Assembly: GCA_027623325.1 (NCBI GenBank)
Contig: JAQBXY010000009.1
Span: 1 to 64,000, forward strand
Direction of reading: 5' to 3'
From: Gemmatimonadota bacterium
GTDB lineage: Bacteria; Gemmatimonadota; Gemmatimonadetes; Longimicrobiales; Gaopeijiaceae
Length of the DNA stretch: 64,000 nucleotides
Under the pieces are notes generated by a model. That model was given only the letters and a program-made list of their open reading frames with translations, ran no database searches and was not told the DNA's origin. The stretch's first letter is position 1; every line of letters starts with the position of its first letter. Position numbers and translations under genes: made by a program. This document shows, in pieces, positions 51,921 to 60,366 of this stretch.

Positions 51921-53162
51921 CTATCCTCGAGGTGATCCTTCGAGTAGACCCTCGAGCGGCTCCTCACGGGCACCGTTCTCGTCGCACACGGCGAAGGTGG
52001 ACTCGCCCGAGCCGTACATCGCGACGCCGGCGTACTCCCCGGCCTTGTTCAGAATGAAGAAACGGACGTCGAAGTTGGGTAGGCTCCGCTCGTTCAGGAG
52101 ACGAGCCTCCACGGTGTTGCCCTTGATGCGCGTGAGTGCCGCCATCCCGGCGTCCTTGGGCGACATCCCCTGCCGCATGAACTCCACGATGAGAAACGAG
52201 GCACAGTTGTAGAGGTTCGCCTCTCCGCGACCCGTTGAGCCCGCGGCTCCCACTTCGTTGTCGACGTACTGACCGGCTCCAAGAATCGGCGAGTCGCCGG
52301 CGCGTCCCGGGATCTTCCACGACAGGCCGCTCGTCGTCGTGACACCGCAAATATCTCCGGAGGCCGATACGGCCTCGACGCTCGTGGTGCCCCAGTACGA
52401 GTCGGGGTCGATGAGGCCGTCATCGACCATTGAAAGCCCGGCCGCCTGCCCGGCTTCGTGGAAGCGCATCAGTCGGCCCGCGTGCTCCTGATCGGGCAGC
52501 GGGATGACACCGCCGGGACCCCGGCGTCGGATCGTGTCCGGATCGGTGTCCTCGCCAGGGCGTCCTGAGCCGTTCAGACGCTCCTGTGGGTCGAGCCAGT
52601 GCCCAGGGTCGACCCGCCGACGCCATTCCAGCCATAGGCGGCGGGACGCCTCGGTGTTCAGGTCGGCCTCGATCTCGAAGCCGAGCGCCCGAGCGAACTC
52701 TCGAGCACCCTCGCCCACGAGGAGGTGATGGTCTGTCAGCTCTGCGACGGCCTTCGCCACGAGCGAGGGGGTACGTACACCTTCGATGCCCGCGACACCT
52801 CCGGCCCACCGACGGGGCCCGTGCATGAGGCAGGAGTCGAGTTGAACGACCCCGTCTGCGTTGGGAAGACCACCGTAGCCGATGCCCCGTTCGTCAGGAT
52901 CCAACTCTGGGATGTTGACGCCGGCCACGAGCGCGTCCAATACGTCCTCTCCGGAGGTGATCCCCCGGAACGCTCGTTCGATTCCCGTCTCCGGCCCACC
53001 ATTCCTATAGCGAACACTGCTGACGTCCGAGACGCACAGGGGTCGACTCCTCCGGAGGTGCACGGCCGGGGCGCCGATGTTCGGTGTCGCCTGGAGGGCC
53101 GAGGGAGTTGCCGCGGCGGCCACGCCAGCCGCAGTGGTCCGAACGAAATCGCGTCTGTCCAT
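51921..53162 (-). CDS. Glycosylasparaginase / isoaspartyl peptidase-type Ntn hydrolase, Tat-exported
   Basis: 413 residues. MDRRDFVRTTAAGVAAAATP is a twin-arginine signal. The T2-family cleavage region reads SYWGTTSVEAVSASG, with Thr259 aligned to the autocatalytic nucleophile; the preceding residue is Gly, not the Asp of classical HDT sites. The pocket motifs KIPGRAGDSP and GAAGSTGRGEANLYN follow as usual. It should mature into two chains and hydrolyse GlcNAc-Asn or beta-aspartyl bonds in the periplasm. GGAG lies 8 bases before the ATG; ATG 53207 is an alternative with no better support. Confidence 0.85.
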   Translation of the reverse strand: MDRRDFVRTTAAGVAAAATPSALQATPNIGAPAVHLRRSRPLCVSDVSSVRYRNGGPETGIERAFRGITSGEDVLDALVAGVNIPELDPDERGIGYGGLPNADGVVQLDSCLMHGPRRWAGGVAGIEGVRTPSLVAKAVAELTDHHLLVGEGAREFARALGFEIEADLNTEASRRLWLEWRRRVDPGHWLDPQERLNGSGRPGEDTDPDTIRRRGPGGVIPLPDQEHAGRLMRFHEAGQAAGLSMVDDGLIDPDSYWGTTSVEAVSASGDICGVTTTSGLSWKIPGRAGDSPILGAGQYVDNEVGAAGSTGRGEANLYNCASFLIVEFMRQGMSPKDAGMAALTRIKGNTVEARLLNERSLPNFDVRFFILNKAGEYAGVAMYGSGESTFAVCDENGAREEPLEGLLEGSPRG

Positions 53163-53323
53163 CGAGAGGCTCCAGGTTGGACTCACAGTTTGGCTGGACA
53201 CCATAGCATGGCGCTCGGCAGGTTGCGACGGTCGGGAGAGCACATCCGGATTCAAGGATCGAGCACGTCGGCACCGCTGTCGGGTGTTCTCGCTTCCGGG
53301 TCACGCTCCCGCGTGATGATGTT

Positions 53324-53364
53324 GCCTACCGCCGAATGATGATCCCGAACATGGATCGGTAGGC
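53324..53364. terminator. Composite inverted repeat downstream of the amidase gene
   Basis: Outer arms GCCTACC (53324-53330) and GGTAGGC (53358-53364) enclose an inner stem GATCC (53341-53345) / GGATC (53353-53357) that stacks directly on the right arm. It lies 32 bases beyond the amidase stop on the minus strand, in a 233-base gap that otherwise holds nothing recognisable. There is no T-run. Confidence 0.35.
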
Positions 53365-53395
53365 CGTCCCGAGCGCCCGATGGTTCGGAATCTCC

Positions 53396-54952
53396 CTAGC
53401 GAACCAGCGCTGGGGTGGTAGGGGGTGGCTTCCTGTGGAGTGTAGCCTGCTCGAACGCATAGGCGATCCGGATCAGCACGGGTTCGGACCAAGCCTCACC
53501 GTAGATCTGTAAGCCCGCCGGAAGCGTCTCATTCCAGACGAACCCCATCGGCACCGTGATCGCCGGGAAGCCAGTCGGTGGTGAGAGCGTCGCGCTGTTG
53601 TTCCCGTGCGGAGAGGTCAGGTCGCCGACGAGGCGAGGAGGGTTGTTCCACGTCGGGTACACAATCGCGTCGACATCGAATGCTTCCATGGCCGCGCGCA
53701 TGCCGGTGCGGAAGCGTTCCTCCGCCTGTGCGCCCCGGACACATCCCTCGTTCGTTTCGGGCGTGCCTTCGAAGTCGAGGAAACGCCGTACGGTGGGCAT
53801 GACCGTCACGTGCACCTTCCCACCTTGCTCGATCTCGGCCAGCGTGCGTACCGGAGGCTCGGGGAGCGTCGCCAGGTAGTTCTCGATGTCGTATCGAAAA
53901 CGGGAGCAGCCGGTTCCGCTCCGCAGGCTATCGAGGTCTGTAACATGGAAATCCCGTACGACCGTGGCTCCGAGGCGTTCGAGATCGTTCAGGGCTTCGG
54001 TGAAGCGGACCAAAATCTCGGGGTCAGCCGTTTCGGTGTACGTGATCTGGCCCACGACGCCGATGCGGAGGCCGTCGAGGTCCCGAGTCAGATAGTCCAG
54101 GTACGACGCGGGTCGGCGCTGGTCGGCTTCGGCGGTAACGGTATCGGCGGGATCCGTGCCCGCTATGACGTCGAAAATCCGGACCGCGTCTTCGACCGTG
54201 CGCGTCATGGGCCCACCGATATCCCGATGTGCAAAGAGCGGAATGATCCCGTCTCGGCTCGTGAGGCCCTGCGTCGACCGGATGCCGACCAACGCGTTGT
54301 GACTCGACGGCCCCCGGATGGAATTCCCGGTATCGGTGCCCAGCCCGACGAGGCCGAAGTTGGCGGCGACGCTGGCGGCCGTTCCGCCGGAAGATCCGGC
54401 CGTAACCCTGTTCAACTGATAGGGATTGAACGTCCAGCCGGGGAGCATGGAGCCGACGGTCTCGAACGCCGTGAACGCAAATTCCGCCAGGTTGGACTTC
54501 GCCAGGACGATCGCTCCTGCTTCGCGGATCTTGCGGATCTGGAAGGCGTCGTCCGAAGGGATCGACCCGGCAAGCGTTGCCGATCCACCCGTGGTTGGCA
54601 TGTCGTGGGTGTCGTAGTTGTCCTTTACGATGAACGGAATGCCGTGCAGCGGCCCGGTCAGCTGACCCGTACTGCGTAGGGCGGCGTCCAGTTCATCGGC
54701 CCGAGCGAGCGCGGCCGGATTCACGGCGATGATCGCGTTGAGAGCCGGGCCGCGCTTGTCATACGCGGCGATCCGATTCAGATACGCCTGCACCAGCTGG
54801 CGTGCCGAAAGAGTCCCGGCGAGCATCGCTCGATGCGCTTCGGCCACCGTCAGCTCCATGAGCTCGACGCCGCCGACCGTCTGGGCCCGGAGCGGTGAAG
54901 CGAACACGGAAAGCGTAGCGGCCAGGAAGATCCAAGAGCGTTTGTTGTTCAT
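53396..54952 (-). CDS. Amidase-signature family amidase, secreted
   Basis: 518 residues with a signal peptide ending near LRAQ (about residue 24). The Ser-cisSer-Lys triad is complete: Lys110 in GIPFIVKDNYDT, cis-Ser in TAGSSGGTAASVAA (187-188), and nucleophile Ser211 in GTDTGNSIRGPSS. It hydrolyses amide bonds of unknown substrates outside the cytoplasm. The pattern resembles Glu-tRNA(Gln) amidotransferase A-like bacterial amidases, but the signal peptide excludes a GatA role. ATG 54952 was chosen for the signal peptide; the longer frame lacks similarity. Confidence 0.9.
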   Translation of the reverse strand: MNNKRSWIFLAATLSVFASPLRAQTVGGVELMELTVAEAHRAMLAGTLSARQLVQAYLNRIAAYDKRGPALNAIIAVNPAALARADELDAALRSTGQLTGPLHGIPFIVKDNYDTHDMPTTGGSATLAGSIPSDDAFQIRKIREAGAIVLAKSNLAEFAFTAFETVGSMLPGWTFNPYQLNRVTAGSSGGTAASVAANFGLVGLGTDTGNSIRGPSSHNALVGIRSTQGLTSRDGIIPLFAHRDIGGPMTRTVEDAVRIFDVIAGTDPADTVTAEADQRRPASYLDYLTRDLDGLRIGVVGQITYTETADPEILVRFTEALNDLERLGATVVRDFHVTDLDSLRSGTGCSRFRYDIENYLATLPEPPVRTLAEIEQGGKVHVTVMPTVRRFLDFEGTPETNEGCVRGAQAEERFRTGMRAAMEAFDVDAIVYPTWNNPPRLVGDLTSPHGNNSATLSPPTGFPAITVPMGFVWNETLPAGLQIYGEAWSEPVLIRIAYAFEQATLHRKPPPTTPALVR

Positions 54953-54974
54953 CGCGCCAAGGTAGGTTGCTCGG

Positions 54975-55682
54975 CTACCGGCCCGCCAACTCACGAGCGC
55001 GGATCCAGACGCGGTCGAACATCTCCTCGGTCAATTTGCCCGTGAAGGTGTTCTGCTGGCTCGGATGGTAGGAGCACAGGAGCGTCGGCGCATCGGGCAG
55101 AGGCACCTCGGTTGCGTGTCCGAAACGCGGCCTGGGGCGCGGCACGAGAATTCCGCGGTCGCCGAGGACACGAAGCGTTTGTGCGTAGGCAAAGCTCCCA
55201 AGGCATACGATTACGCGGAGCTTCCCAAGGAGTTCCAACTCGGCATGCAACCAGTCCGCGCACGTATCTCTCTCCTGCGGCAGCGGTTTGTTCGCCGGGG
55301 GCGCGCATCGCACGGCTGCGGTCACGAGCAAGCCATCGAGCCGCAGGGCGTCGTTGGATGTGACCGACTCGGGCTGACTCGCGAAGCCGGCACGGTGGAG
55401 CGACCGAAAGAGCCACTCACCTGAGCGGTCACCGGTGAACATTCGACCTGTTCGATTGGCCCCGTGCGCTGCGGGCGCGAGGCCGACGACCAACACCGAG
55501 GGATTCGGGTCGCCAAAGGAGGGCACCGGGCGCCCCCAGTAGGTCTCGTGCCGGTACGCCGCTCGTTTGTCCCGTGCGACTTCCTCCCGCCAGGCGACCA
55601 GGCGCGGACATCGACGGCAGGAGGTGATCTCGGTCTGGAGCGCTTCGAACTCGATCCGCGCGCCGCGTCCCGGTGAGGTCAG
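54975..55682 (-). CDS. Uracil-DNA glycosylase, UdgB-type (family 5), probable CTG start
   Basis: A DNA-repair enzyme of about 235 residues that removes uracil or deaminated bases. Motif 1 is GLAPAAHGANRTGRMFTGD, and the HPS motif appears as CSYHPSQQN. Iron-sulfur cysteines are seen in CRRCP, VRCAPPANK and VCLGSF. The conserved N-terminus (FEALQTEITSCRRC) has no ATG, GTG or TTG before it within the plausible range. The best start is a CTG at 55682 that overlaps the upstream TGA as CTGA, matching the genome's overlap habit. The open frame continues to 55871 but there runs over the next gene. Confidence 0.85.
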   Translation of the reverse strand: MTSPGRGARIEFEALQTEITSCRRCPRLVAWREEVARDKRAAYRHETYWGRPVPSFGDPNPSVLVVGLAPAAHGANRTGRMFTGDRSGEWLFRSLHRAGFASQPESVTSNDALRLDGLLVTAAVRCAPPANKPLPQERDTCADWLHAELELLGKLRVIVCLGSFAYAQTLRVLGDRGILVPRPRPRFGHATEVPLPDAPTLLCSYHPSQQNTFTGKLTEEMFDRVWIRARELAGR

Positions 55683-55996
55683 AGGGCGTTCGCGGTTTCG
55701 ATGATTTCCGAGAGGAGGAGGCCGACTGCTTCGGCCGTCAGGCCCGATCCGACCGAAGACTCTGCGTTCGATTCTTCCGCGCCGGTCCTCCAACTCATGA
55801 CCCGGACCCCGAAAGAACCTGCGGCCTCCGCATCGATCCGGATTCCGCGCTCGAGCCCTTCCTTGAACCACTCGAGCCTTCGGTGTGCATCGCCCTTGGT
55901 CAGGTCCATGCCATTCGCGAGTGCGAAGACGTTGAGTCGGGCGTCGATCGTACCGAACGGTCCGGCGTCTCCGGTTTCCTCATGCTTCTCGTCCAT
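55679..55996 (-). CDS. Small soluble protein of unknown function
   Basis: 105 residues, acidic, no signal or membrane segment. A visible core is IDARLNVFALANGMDLTKGD and a helical end GLTAEAVGLLLSEIIETANA. I do not recognise it. The ATG at 55996 has GGAGG eight bases upstream; the ATG at 56011 would add five residues. Its stop overlaps the glycosylase start, so the two are coupled. Confidence 0.6.
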   Translation of the reverse strand: MDEKHEETGDAGPFGTIDARLNVFALANGMDLTKGDAHRRLEWFKEGLERGIRIDAEAAGSFGVRVMSWRTGAEESNAESSVGSGLTAEAVGLLLSEIIETANAL

Positions 55997-56049
55997 CGTC
56001 CCATCCTCCATGCCCAGAGTCCTCGGTCCCCCTGGACCGAAGTCGAAAA

Positions 56050-56652
56050 CTACGCTCCTCCCGGCCCCCCGGGCACGATCATGATGTGCGCTCGGTAGTT
56101 CCCGGGAAACATCAGCCACGGCTGACCATTCATGGCCGGATCGGTCGAAAGACCGGTCGACTCTTCGGTCGCCCATGGGATGTATACGGTGTGGAGGCGA
56201 GACGCGCCCTCGAAGGTGCCCGCGGTCGGATTCCAGCTCGCGACCGGCCCGGTCAAAGAGTGGAACGCTGCGGGGCTCGCGGGCATTGCGAAGGTACCGT
56301 CTGCCGCACCGGCGGCGCGCATGCTGTCACGCTGGGGCTCGACAATGCCGCGGGCCGTGAGCTCGCGCCCATACGCCATCATGGGCTCCAGCGAGTTGTG
56401 GTAACAGGCAACGTGATAGGTATCGTTTCCAGGGGCGTCGGCCAGACAAACCATGTCTCCCGAGCCCTGACGAATCACCGTGAGCTCACCTGCGACCCGG
56501 TAGCCCATAACCGTGGCACCCGCGCGCTGCGCCTCGGGGAGGGGCAACACGGCTCCGACGATCTGTTGCGGGATTGGGGCTACCTGCGCGGAGACGGCAC
56601 TTGGTGCGAGGGCCGCGAGAAGTGTGAAGAGTCGAAGGGACTGCGGGCGCAT
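56050..56652 (-). CDS. Secreted protein of unknown function
   Basis: 200 residues. Signal peptide MRPQSLRLFTLLAALAPSAV to AQ (about residue 23). The mature part is beta-rich and contains VICLADAPGNDTYHVACYHN-like text (actual MVCLADAPGNDTYHVACYHN core at residues ~66-85) with two cysteines that could form a disulfide, and a GGPGG end. No family recognised. Confidence 0.65.
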   Translation of the reverse strand: MRPQSLRLFTLLAALAPSAVSAQVAPIPQQIVGAVLPLPEAQRAGATVMGYRVAGELTVIRQGSGDMVCLADAPGNDTYHVACYHNSLEPMMAYGRELTARGIVEPQRDSMRAAGAADGTFAMPASPAAFHSLTGPVASWNPTAGTFEGASRLHTVYIPWATEESTGLSTDPAMNGQPWLMFPGNYRAHIMIVPGGPGGA

Positions 56653-56739
56653 GGCATCCTCAAGAAGCTGCGGTTACGAAGGTCGGGTGGTCGTCTTGGC
56701 AAGTCGTGCAGGAATGTACGAGCCGGAGGTGTACTTCGC

Positions 56740-58290
56740 CTACTCGGACGCCGGCGTATCCCGACGGGCGAGCCCACCGCGGTCCACTTTGCCGAGGTGG
56801 GTCCGTGGCAGGTCCGCCAGGAATGCGATCGAGCGCGGATACTTGTACGGCTCCAGGCGGCCCTTCGCCCAATCCTGCAACTCCGTGGCGAGTTGGTCCG
56901 AGGCCGCGACGCCATCCTCGAGAACGACGAACGCGCTGGGCTTGACCAGACCGTCCGCGGTCTTCATACCGACGACCACGGCTTCACGGACTCCCGCGTG
57001 TTCGAGTAGGCAATTCTCCAGCTCGACAGGAGACAGCCACTTCCCGCTGACCTTCAGCATGTCGTCCGCGCGCCCGCCGTATGAGACGTAGCCCTCGGCG
57101 TCGATCCTGATCATATCGCTCGAGACGAACCATCCATCGCGGAAGGCAAGGCGGGTCTTGTCTTCGTCTTGCCAATATCCGAGGGCAAGCGAGTCGCCTC
57201 GGACCCACATGACTCCCACTTCGCCGACCCCGACCTCAGTGCCATCCGCCTCGCACGCTCGTACCTCGAATCCAGGCACGACCTTCCCGAGCGTCCCAGG
57301 CCGCAGGTCGTCCACTGTGTTGGAGATGAAGATGTGCCACATCTCAGCCGTGCCGAGGCCGTCCAGAAGGGGCACGCCGAAGTGTTCGTTCCACCTTCGG
57401 TGTAGCTCCTCGGGCAGCGCTTCGCCGGCTGATGTGGCGAGGCGAAGGGACGAGAAATCCTGCTCGTCGACCGTCTCATGGCCCACCAGGTTGTTCACCA
57501 TGGTCGGCACGTTCACCAGGACCGTCGGCCGGAAGCGGGCGATCTTCTCGAAGAGTGTCTCGGCCGTGCAGCGCTCGGGAAAAAGCGCGGCCGTCGCGCC
57601 CACGGAGAAGGGGAACAGCAAGTTCGTCCCCGTCGCGTAGCCGAAGAAGAGTTTCGGAACCGACAGGGTGACGTCCTCCGCGCGCATCCCGAGGATTCCT
57701 TTCCCGTAAAGCTCGGTCGTGTTCGCGAACGATCGGTGGGTCTGGACGACGGCTTTTGGGTCGCCGGTCGTCCCGCCGCTGAAGAGGAAGATCGCGGCGT
57801 CATCGGGGCTGCACGGGTAGGTGATCACGTCGGGATCGACGTCGGAGAGACGAGCTTCGAACGCGGGGCCTCCGACCGATACGAGCGTAGGTCCAGGCTG
57901 GGCCGCCGCATCCGCCGCCTCGGTGAACGTCGTCATTACATCTTCGTCGACGAGGGCGGCGACCGACCCCGTGTAGTCGAAGAAGTACCGGATCTGATCG
58001 CTGGCTAGCTGTGGATTGATCATCACCACCACGCCACCCATGCGAAGGGCGCCGAAGAGAGCGCCCACGTAGTCCGGACCGTCGGGCAACGCGATGACGA
58101 CCCGATCACCAGGTTGGACGCCAGAATCCAGAAGGATGCGTGAGTACCGGCCCGAGAGGTCGTGCACCTGGGAGTACGACCACTCTCCGGCGTCCGTCAG
58201 GAGCGCGCGTCGCGCCCCGGAACCCTCGGCGATCCGGTCTCCGAGAAAGAAATCGAAGACATTAAAGGTCGTGGGTGGCTCGAAAGTCAT
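56740..58290 (-). CDS. Benzoate/aminobenzoate-CoA ligase-type AMP-forming enzyme
   Basis: 516 residues, adenylate-forming superfamily. The phosphate loop is FSGGTTGDPKAVVQTH (~residue 170), then GATAALFPER, DGLGTAEMWHIFIS, GYWQDEDKTRLAFRDGWF (core GYWQDED) and GRADDMLKVSGKWLSPVE. The C-terminal catalytic lysine is kept in THLGKVDRGG. The pattern is that of the benzoate-CoA ligase family, which includes 2-aminobenzoate-CoA ligase. It would activate an aromatic acid to its CoA thioester and start the pathway encoded divergently to its right. Confidence 0.87.
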   Translation of the reverse strand: MTFEPPTTFNVFDFFLGDRIAEGSGARRALLTDAGEWSYSQVHDLSGRYSRILLDSGVQPGDRVVIALPDGPDYVGALFGALRMGGVVVMINPQLASDQIRYFFDYTGSVAALVDEDVMTTFTEAADAAAQPGPTLVSVGGPAFEARLSDVDPDVITYPCSPDDAAIFLFSGGTTGDPKAVVQTHRSFANTTELYGKGILGMRAEDVTLSVPKLFFGYATGTNLLFPFSVGATAALFPERCTAETLFEKIARFRPTVLVNVPTMVNNLVGHETVDEQDFSSLRLATSAGEALPEELHRRWNEHFGVPLLDGLGTAEMWHIFISNTVDDLRPGTLGKVVPGFEVRACEADGTEVGVGEVGVMWVRGDSLALGYWQDEDKTRLAFRDGWFVSSDMIRIDAEGYVSYGGRADDMLKVSGKWLSPVELENCLLEHAGVREAVVVGMKTADGLVKPSAFVVLEDGVAASDQLATELQDWAKGRLEPYKYPRSIAFLADLPRTHLGKVDRGGLARRDTPASE

Positions 58291-58433
58291 GGCGGTGGCG
58301 GGACGGGGCGGTGGCGACGCTGGTCCGCGCGGCCGGTGGTGCGTGACGACATGTGGGGGCTAGAATGGACATCCCTGGAATGGAGGTCAATCGAAGGCCC
58401 CACTCTTCGCCCTCTCCACCGTCCCGAGACACC

Positions 58434-59183
58434 ATGCCCGTCCATCGTTGGGCCGAGATGACATGGGAAGAAGTGCGAGACCAGGATCGTGCCGGCTCTG
58501 TGGCGATCCTCCCGGTCGGGGCGGTCGAGGCCCACGGTCCTCACCTCCCTTTGGGGACCGACGTGATCATCGCCGAAGCCATGGCGCGATCGTGTGCCGA
58601 GTTGTTGAGCGAGCGCGGCCTCACGGCTTTTGTCCTTCCGCCACTGTGGTATACTGCCGCCGAATTCGCGGATACCTTTCCTGGTACGGTTGGCATCGAC
58701 GGACGGACGGTGTCCGATCTGATCGTTCAGATCGCGACCTCACTCGAGAGGCATCAGATCACGACCTTGGCGATCGCGAACGCACATCTCGATCCGGCGC
58801 ACCTCGGCTCGTTGCGGGCCGCATCAGCCGCCGCACCGGCGGGGACGCGGATCGTGTTTCTCGATCTGACACGCCGTCGGGTCGCGGAACGGTTGACCGA
58901 GGAGTTCAGGACCGGAGCCTGCCACGCGGGGCGGTTCGAGGGCAGTGTTGTGCTGGCTGAGGCACCGAGCTTGTTTCGCCGCGATATCGCGGCGGAGCTG
59001 GAGCCGAATCCTGCGAGTCTTTCGTCGGCGATCCGGGACGGCCACCGTACCTTCGAAGAAGCCGGTGGCTCGAGGGCGTACTTTGGATGGCCCGCCGACG
59101 CGACTGCAGAGGAAGGGCGTGAAACGGTGAAGACTCTGGGGATCTTGCTGGCCGACGCTGTTACGACGGAGGGTGCGGAGTGA
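58434..59183 (+). CDS. Creatininase-family amidohydrolase
   Basis: 249 residues. Metal-site elements: GAVEAHGPHLPLGTD (Glu, His, Asp ligands), ANAHLDPAHLGSL where the usual NGHGGN is changed but a His is retained, and CHAGRFEGS in place of the usual HAGE-ETS, keeping His and a Glu. The family hydrolyses cyclic amides or opens C-N bonds. In this aryl-CoA cluster it might act on a ring-derived amide or imine, which is inference. ATG 58434 is used; 27 further upstream codons have no similarity. Its stop overlaps the SDR as GTGA. Confidence 0.8.
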   Translation: MPVHRWAEMTWEEVRDQDRAGSVAILPVGAVEAHGPHLPLGTDVIIAEAMARSCAELLSERGLTAFVLPPLWYTAAEFADTFPGTVGIDGRTVSDLIVQIATSLERHQITTLAIANAHLDPAHLGSLRAASAAAPAGTRIVFLDLTRRRVAERLTEEFRTGACHAGRFEGSVVLAEAPSLFRRDIAAELEPNPASLSSAIRDGHRTFEEAGGSRAYFGWPADATAEEGRETVKTLGILLADAVTTEGAE

Positions 59184-59956
59184 GCAGTCTCGTTGGATAC
59201 AATGCCGTCATCACCGGCGGTGGGCGCGGAATTGGGGCCGCGGCCGCCATCGCGCTCGCTGAGGCGGGTGCAAAAGTCGCGGTGGTGGCCCGAAACGAGG
59301 GCCAGGTGGTGGAGATCGCTGCTGAACTGCGCTCGAACGGCCACGAAGCGTTCGCTTTCCGTTGCGATGTGGCCGACCCACGTGAGGTCAGGGATCTGGC
59401 GCTGTCAGCTCGAGAGGCCATGGGCCGCATCGATATCCTGATCAACAACGCGGGGACCGCCACCTCGAACCCGATTTCCCGGATCACCATTGCCGAGTGG
59501 CGGCACATGATGGATGTAAACGCCACCGGCACCTTCCTGTGCACCCAGGCGGTCTACGACAGTATGGCCGAGCGTCGCTGGGGCCGGATCGTGAACATCG
59601 CCTCTATCGCCGGGCTCCAGGGCGACAAATACATCAGCGCCTATACCGCAGCGAAGCATGCGGTCGTCGGGTTCACCAGGGCGATGGCCGTCGAGTCCAA
59701 AGGGACGGGGATCACCATAAACGCGGTGTGTCCGGGCTACGTCGACACTCCCCTCACCGACGAGACCATCGCGAGAATCATGCATCACACGGGCAAGTCG
59801 TGGCAGGAGTCGTTGACCTCCCTGCTGGAACAGGCCGGGCAGCCGCGACTCATTCGAGCTAACGAAGTCGCCGAGGTGATCCTCGATTTTTGTTTGGAAG
59901 AAGCGCTTGGGCGCACCGGCGAGATCGTCGTCCTTGATGGGACCGAGACGCGGTGA
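59180..59956 (+). CDS. SDR-family dehydrogenase of the aryl-CoA cluster
   Basis: 258 residues from a GTG start. Cofactor loop ITGGGRGIGAAAAIAL, NNAGTATS, catalytic residues in NIASIAG and YTAAKHAVVG. It resembles 3-hydroxyacyl-CoA dehydrogenase-type SDRs and would oxidise a hydroxyacyl-CoA during ring-opening or side-chain degradation. It is joined by 4-base GTGA overlaps to the genes on both sides. Confidence 0.88.
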   Translation: MSSLVGYNAVITGGGRGIGAAAAIALAEAGAKVAVVARNEGQVVEIAAELRSNGHEAFAFRCDVADPREVRDLALSAREAMGRIDILINNAGTATSNPISRITIAEWRHMMDVNATGTFLCTQAVYDSMAERRWGRIVNIASIAGLQGDKYISAYTAAKHAVVGFTRAMAVESKGTGITINAVCPGYVDTPLTDETIARIMHHTGKSWQESLTSLLEQAGQPRLIRANEVAEVILDFCLEEALGRTGEIVVLDGTETR

Positions 59957-60366
59957 CGTTCGAACGCATCAATCCCGAAGCGCTGGGCCCGCCCCGCGGC
60001 TGGACCAACGGCATGTTGGGACCGGCAGGCGGTCGTGTACTCTTCATCGCGGGCCAGGACGCCGCGAACGCTGACGGCGTCGTGACGACAGACGACTTCG
60101 TGGAGCAGTTCGACATCGTCTTGGGGAAGATGATGTCGGTCGTCCGTGAGGCAGGCGGAGACGCCGGTTCCATCGGGCGTATCACGTTGTTCGTGACAGA
60201 CCTCGACGCGTACCGGGCCGCTCGCAAGGAGATCGGAGAAGTCTATCGGGCCCACATGGGTCGACACTTTCCGGCCATGGCGCTCGCGGAAGTGTCACGG
60301 CTCGTAGACCCTCGGGGCAGGGTGGAAATCGAGGCGACCGCAGTCATCGCGGCGGATGCGCCGTGA
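59953..60366 (+). CDS. RidA-like protein lacking the carboxylate-binding arginine
   Basis: 137 residues from a GTG start. YjgF/RidA fold: GRVLFIAGQDAANADG, MMSVVREAGGDAGSIGRITLFVTD, and RHFPAMALAEVSRLVDPRGRVEIEAT. Where imine-hydrolysing RidA proteins have Arg (P-A-R), this one has Met (FPAMAL). That places it outside the classical deaminase group. In a CoA-thioester pathway the substrate would have no free carboxylate, so the loss could reflect a specialised substrate. Overlaps both neighbours (GTGA). Confidence 0.85.
   Translation: MTFERINPEALGPPRGWTNGMLGPAGGRVLFIAGQDAANADGVVTTDDFVEQFDIVLGKMMSVVREAGGDAGSIGRITLFVTDLDAYRAARKEIGEVYRAHMGRHFPAMALAEVSRLVDPRGRVEIEATAVIAADAP

Noticed and set aside
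59953-60366. Calling this a standard imine-hydrolysing RidA
   Set aside because: The key arginine is missing, so the usual function cannot be transferred.
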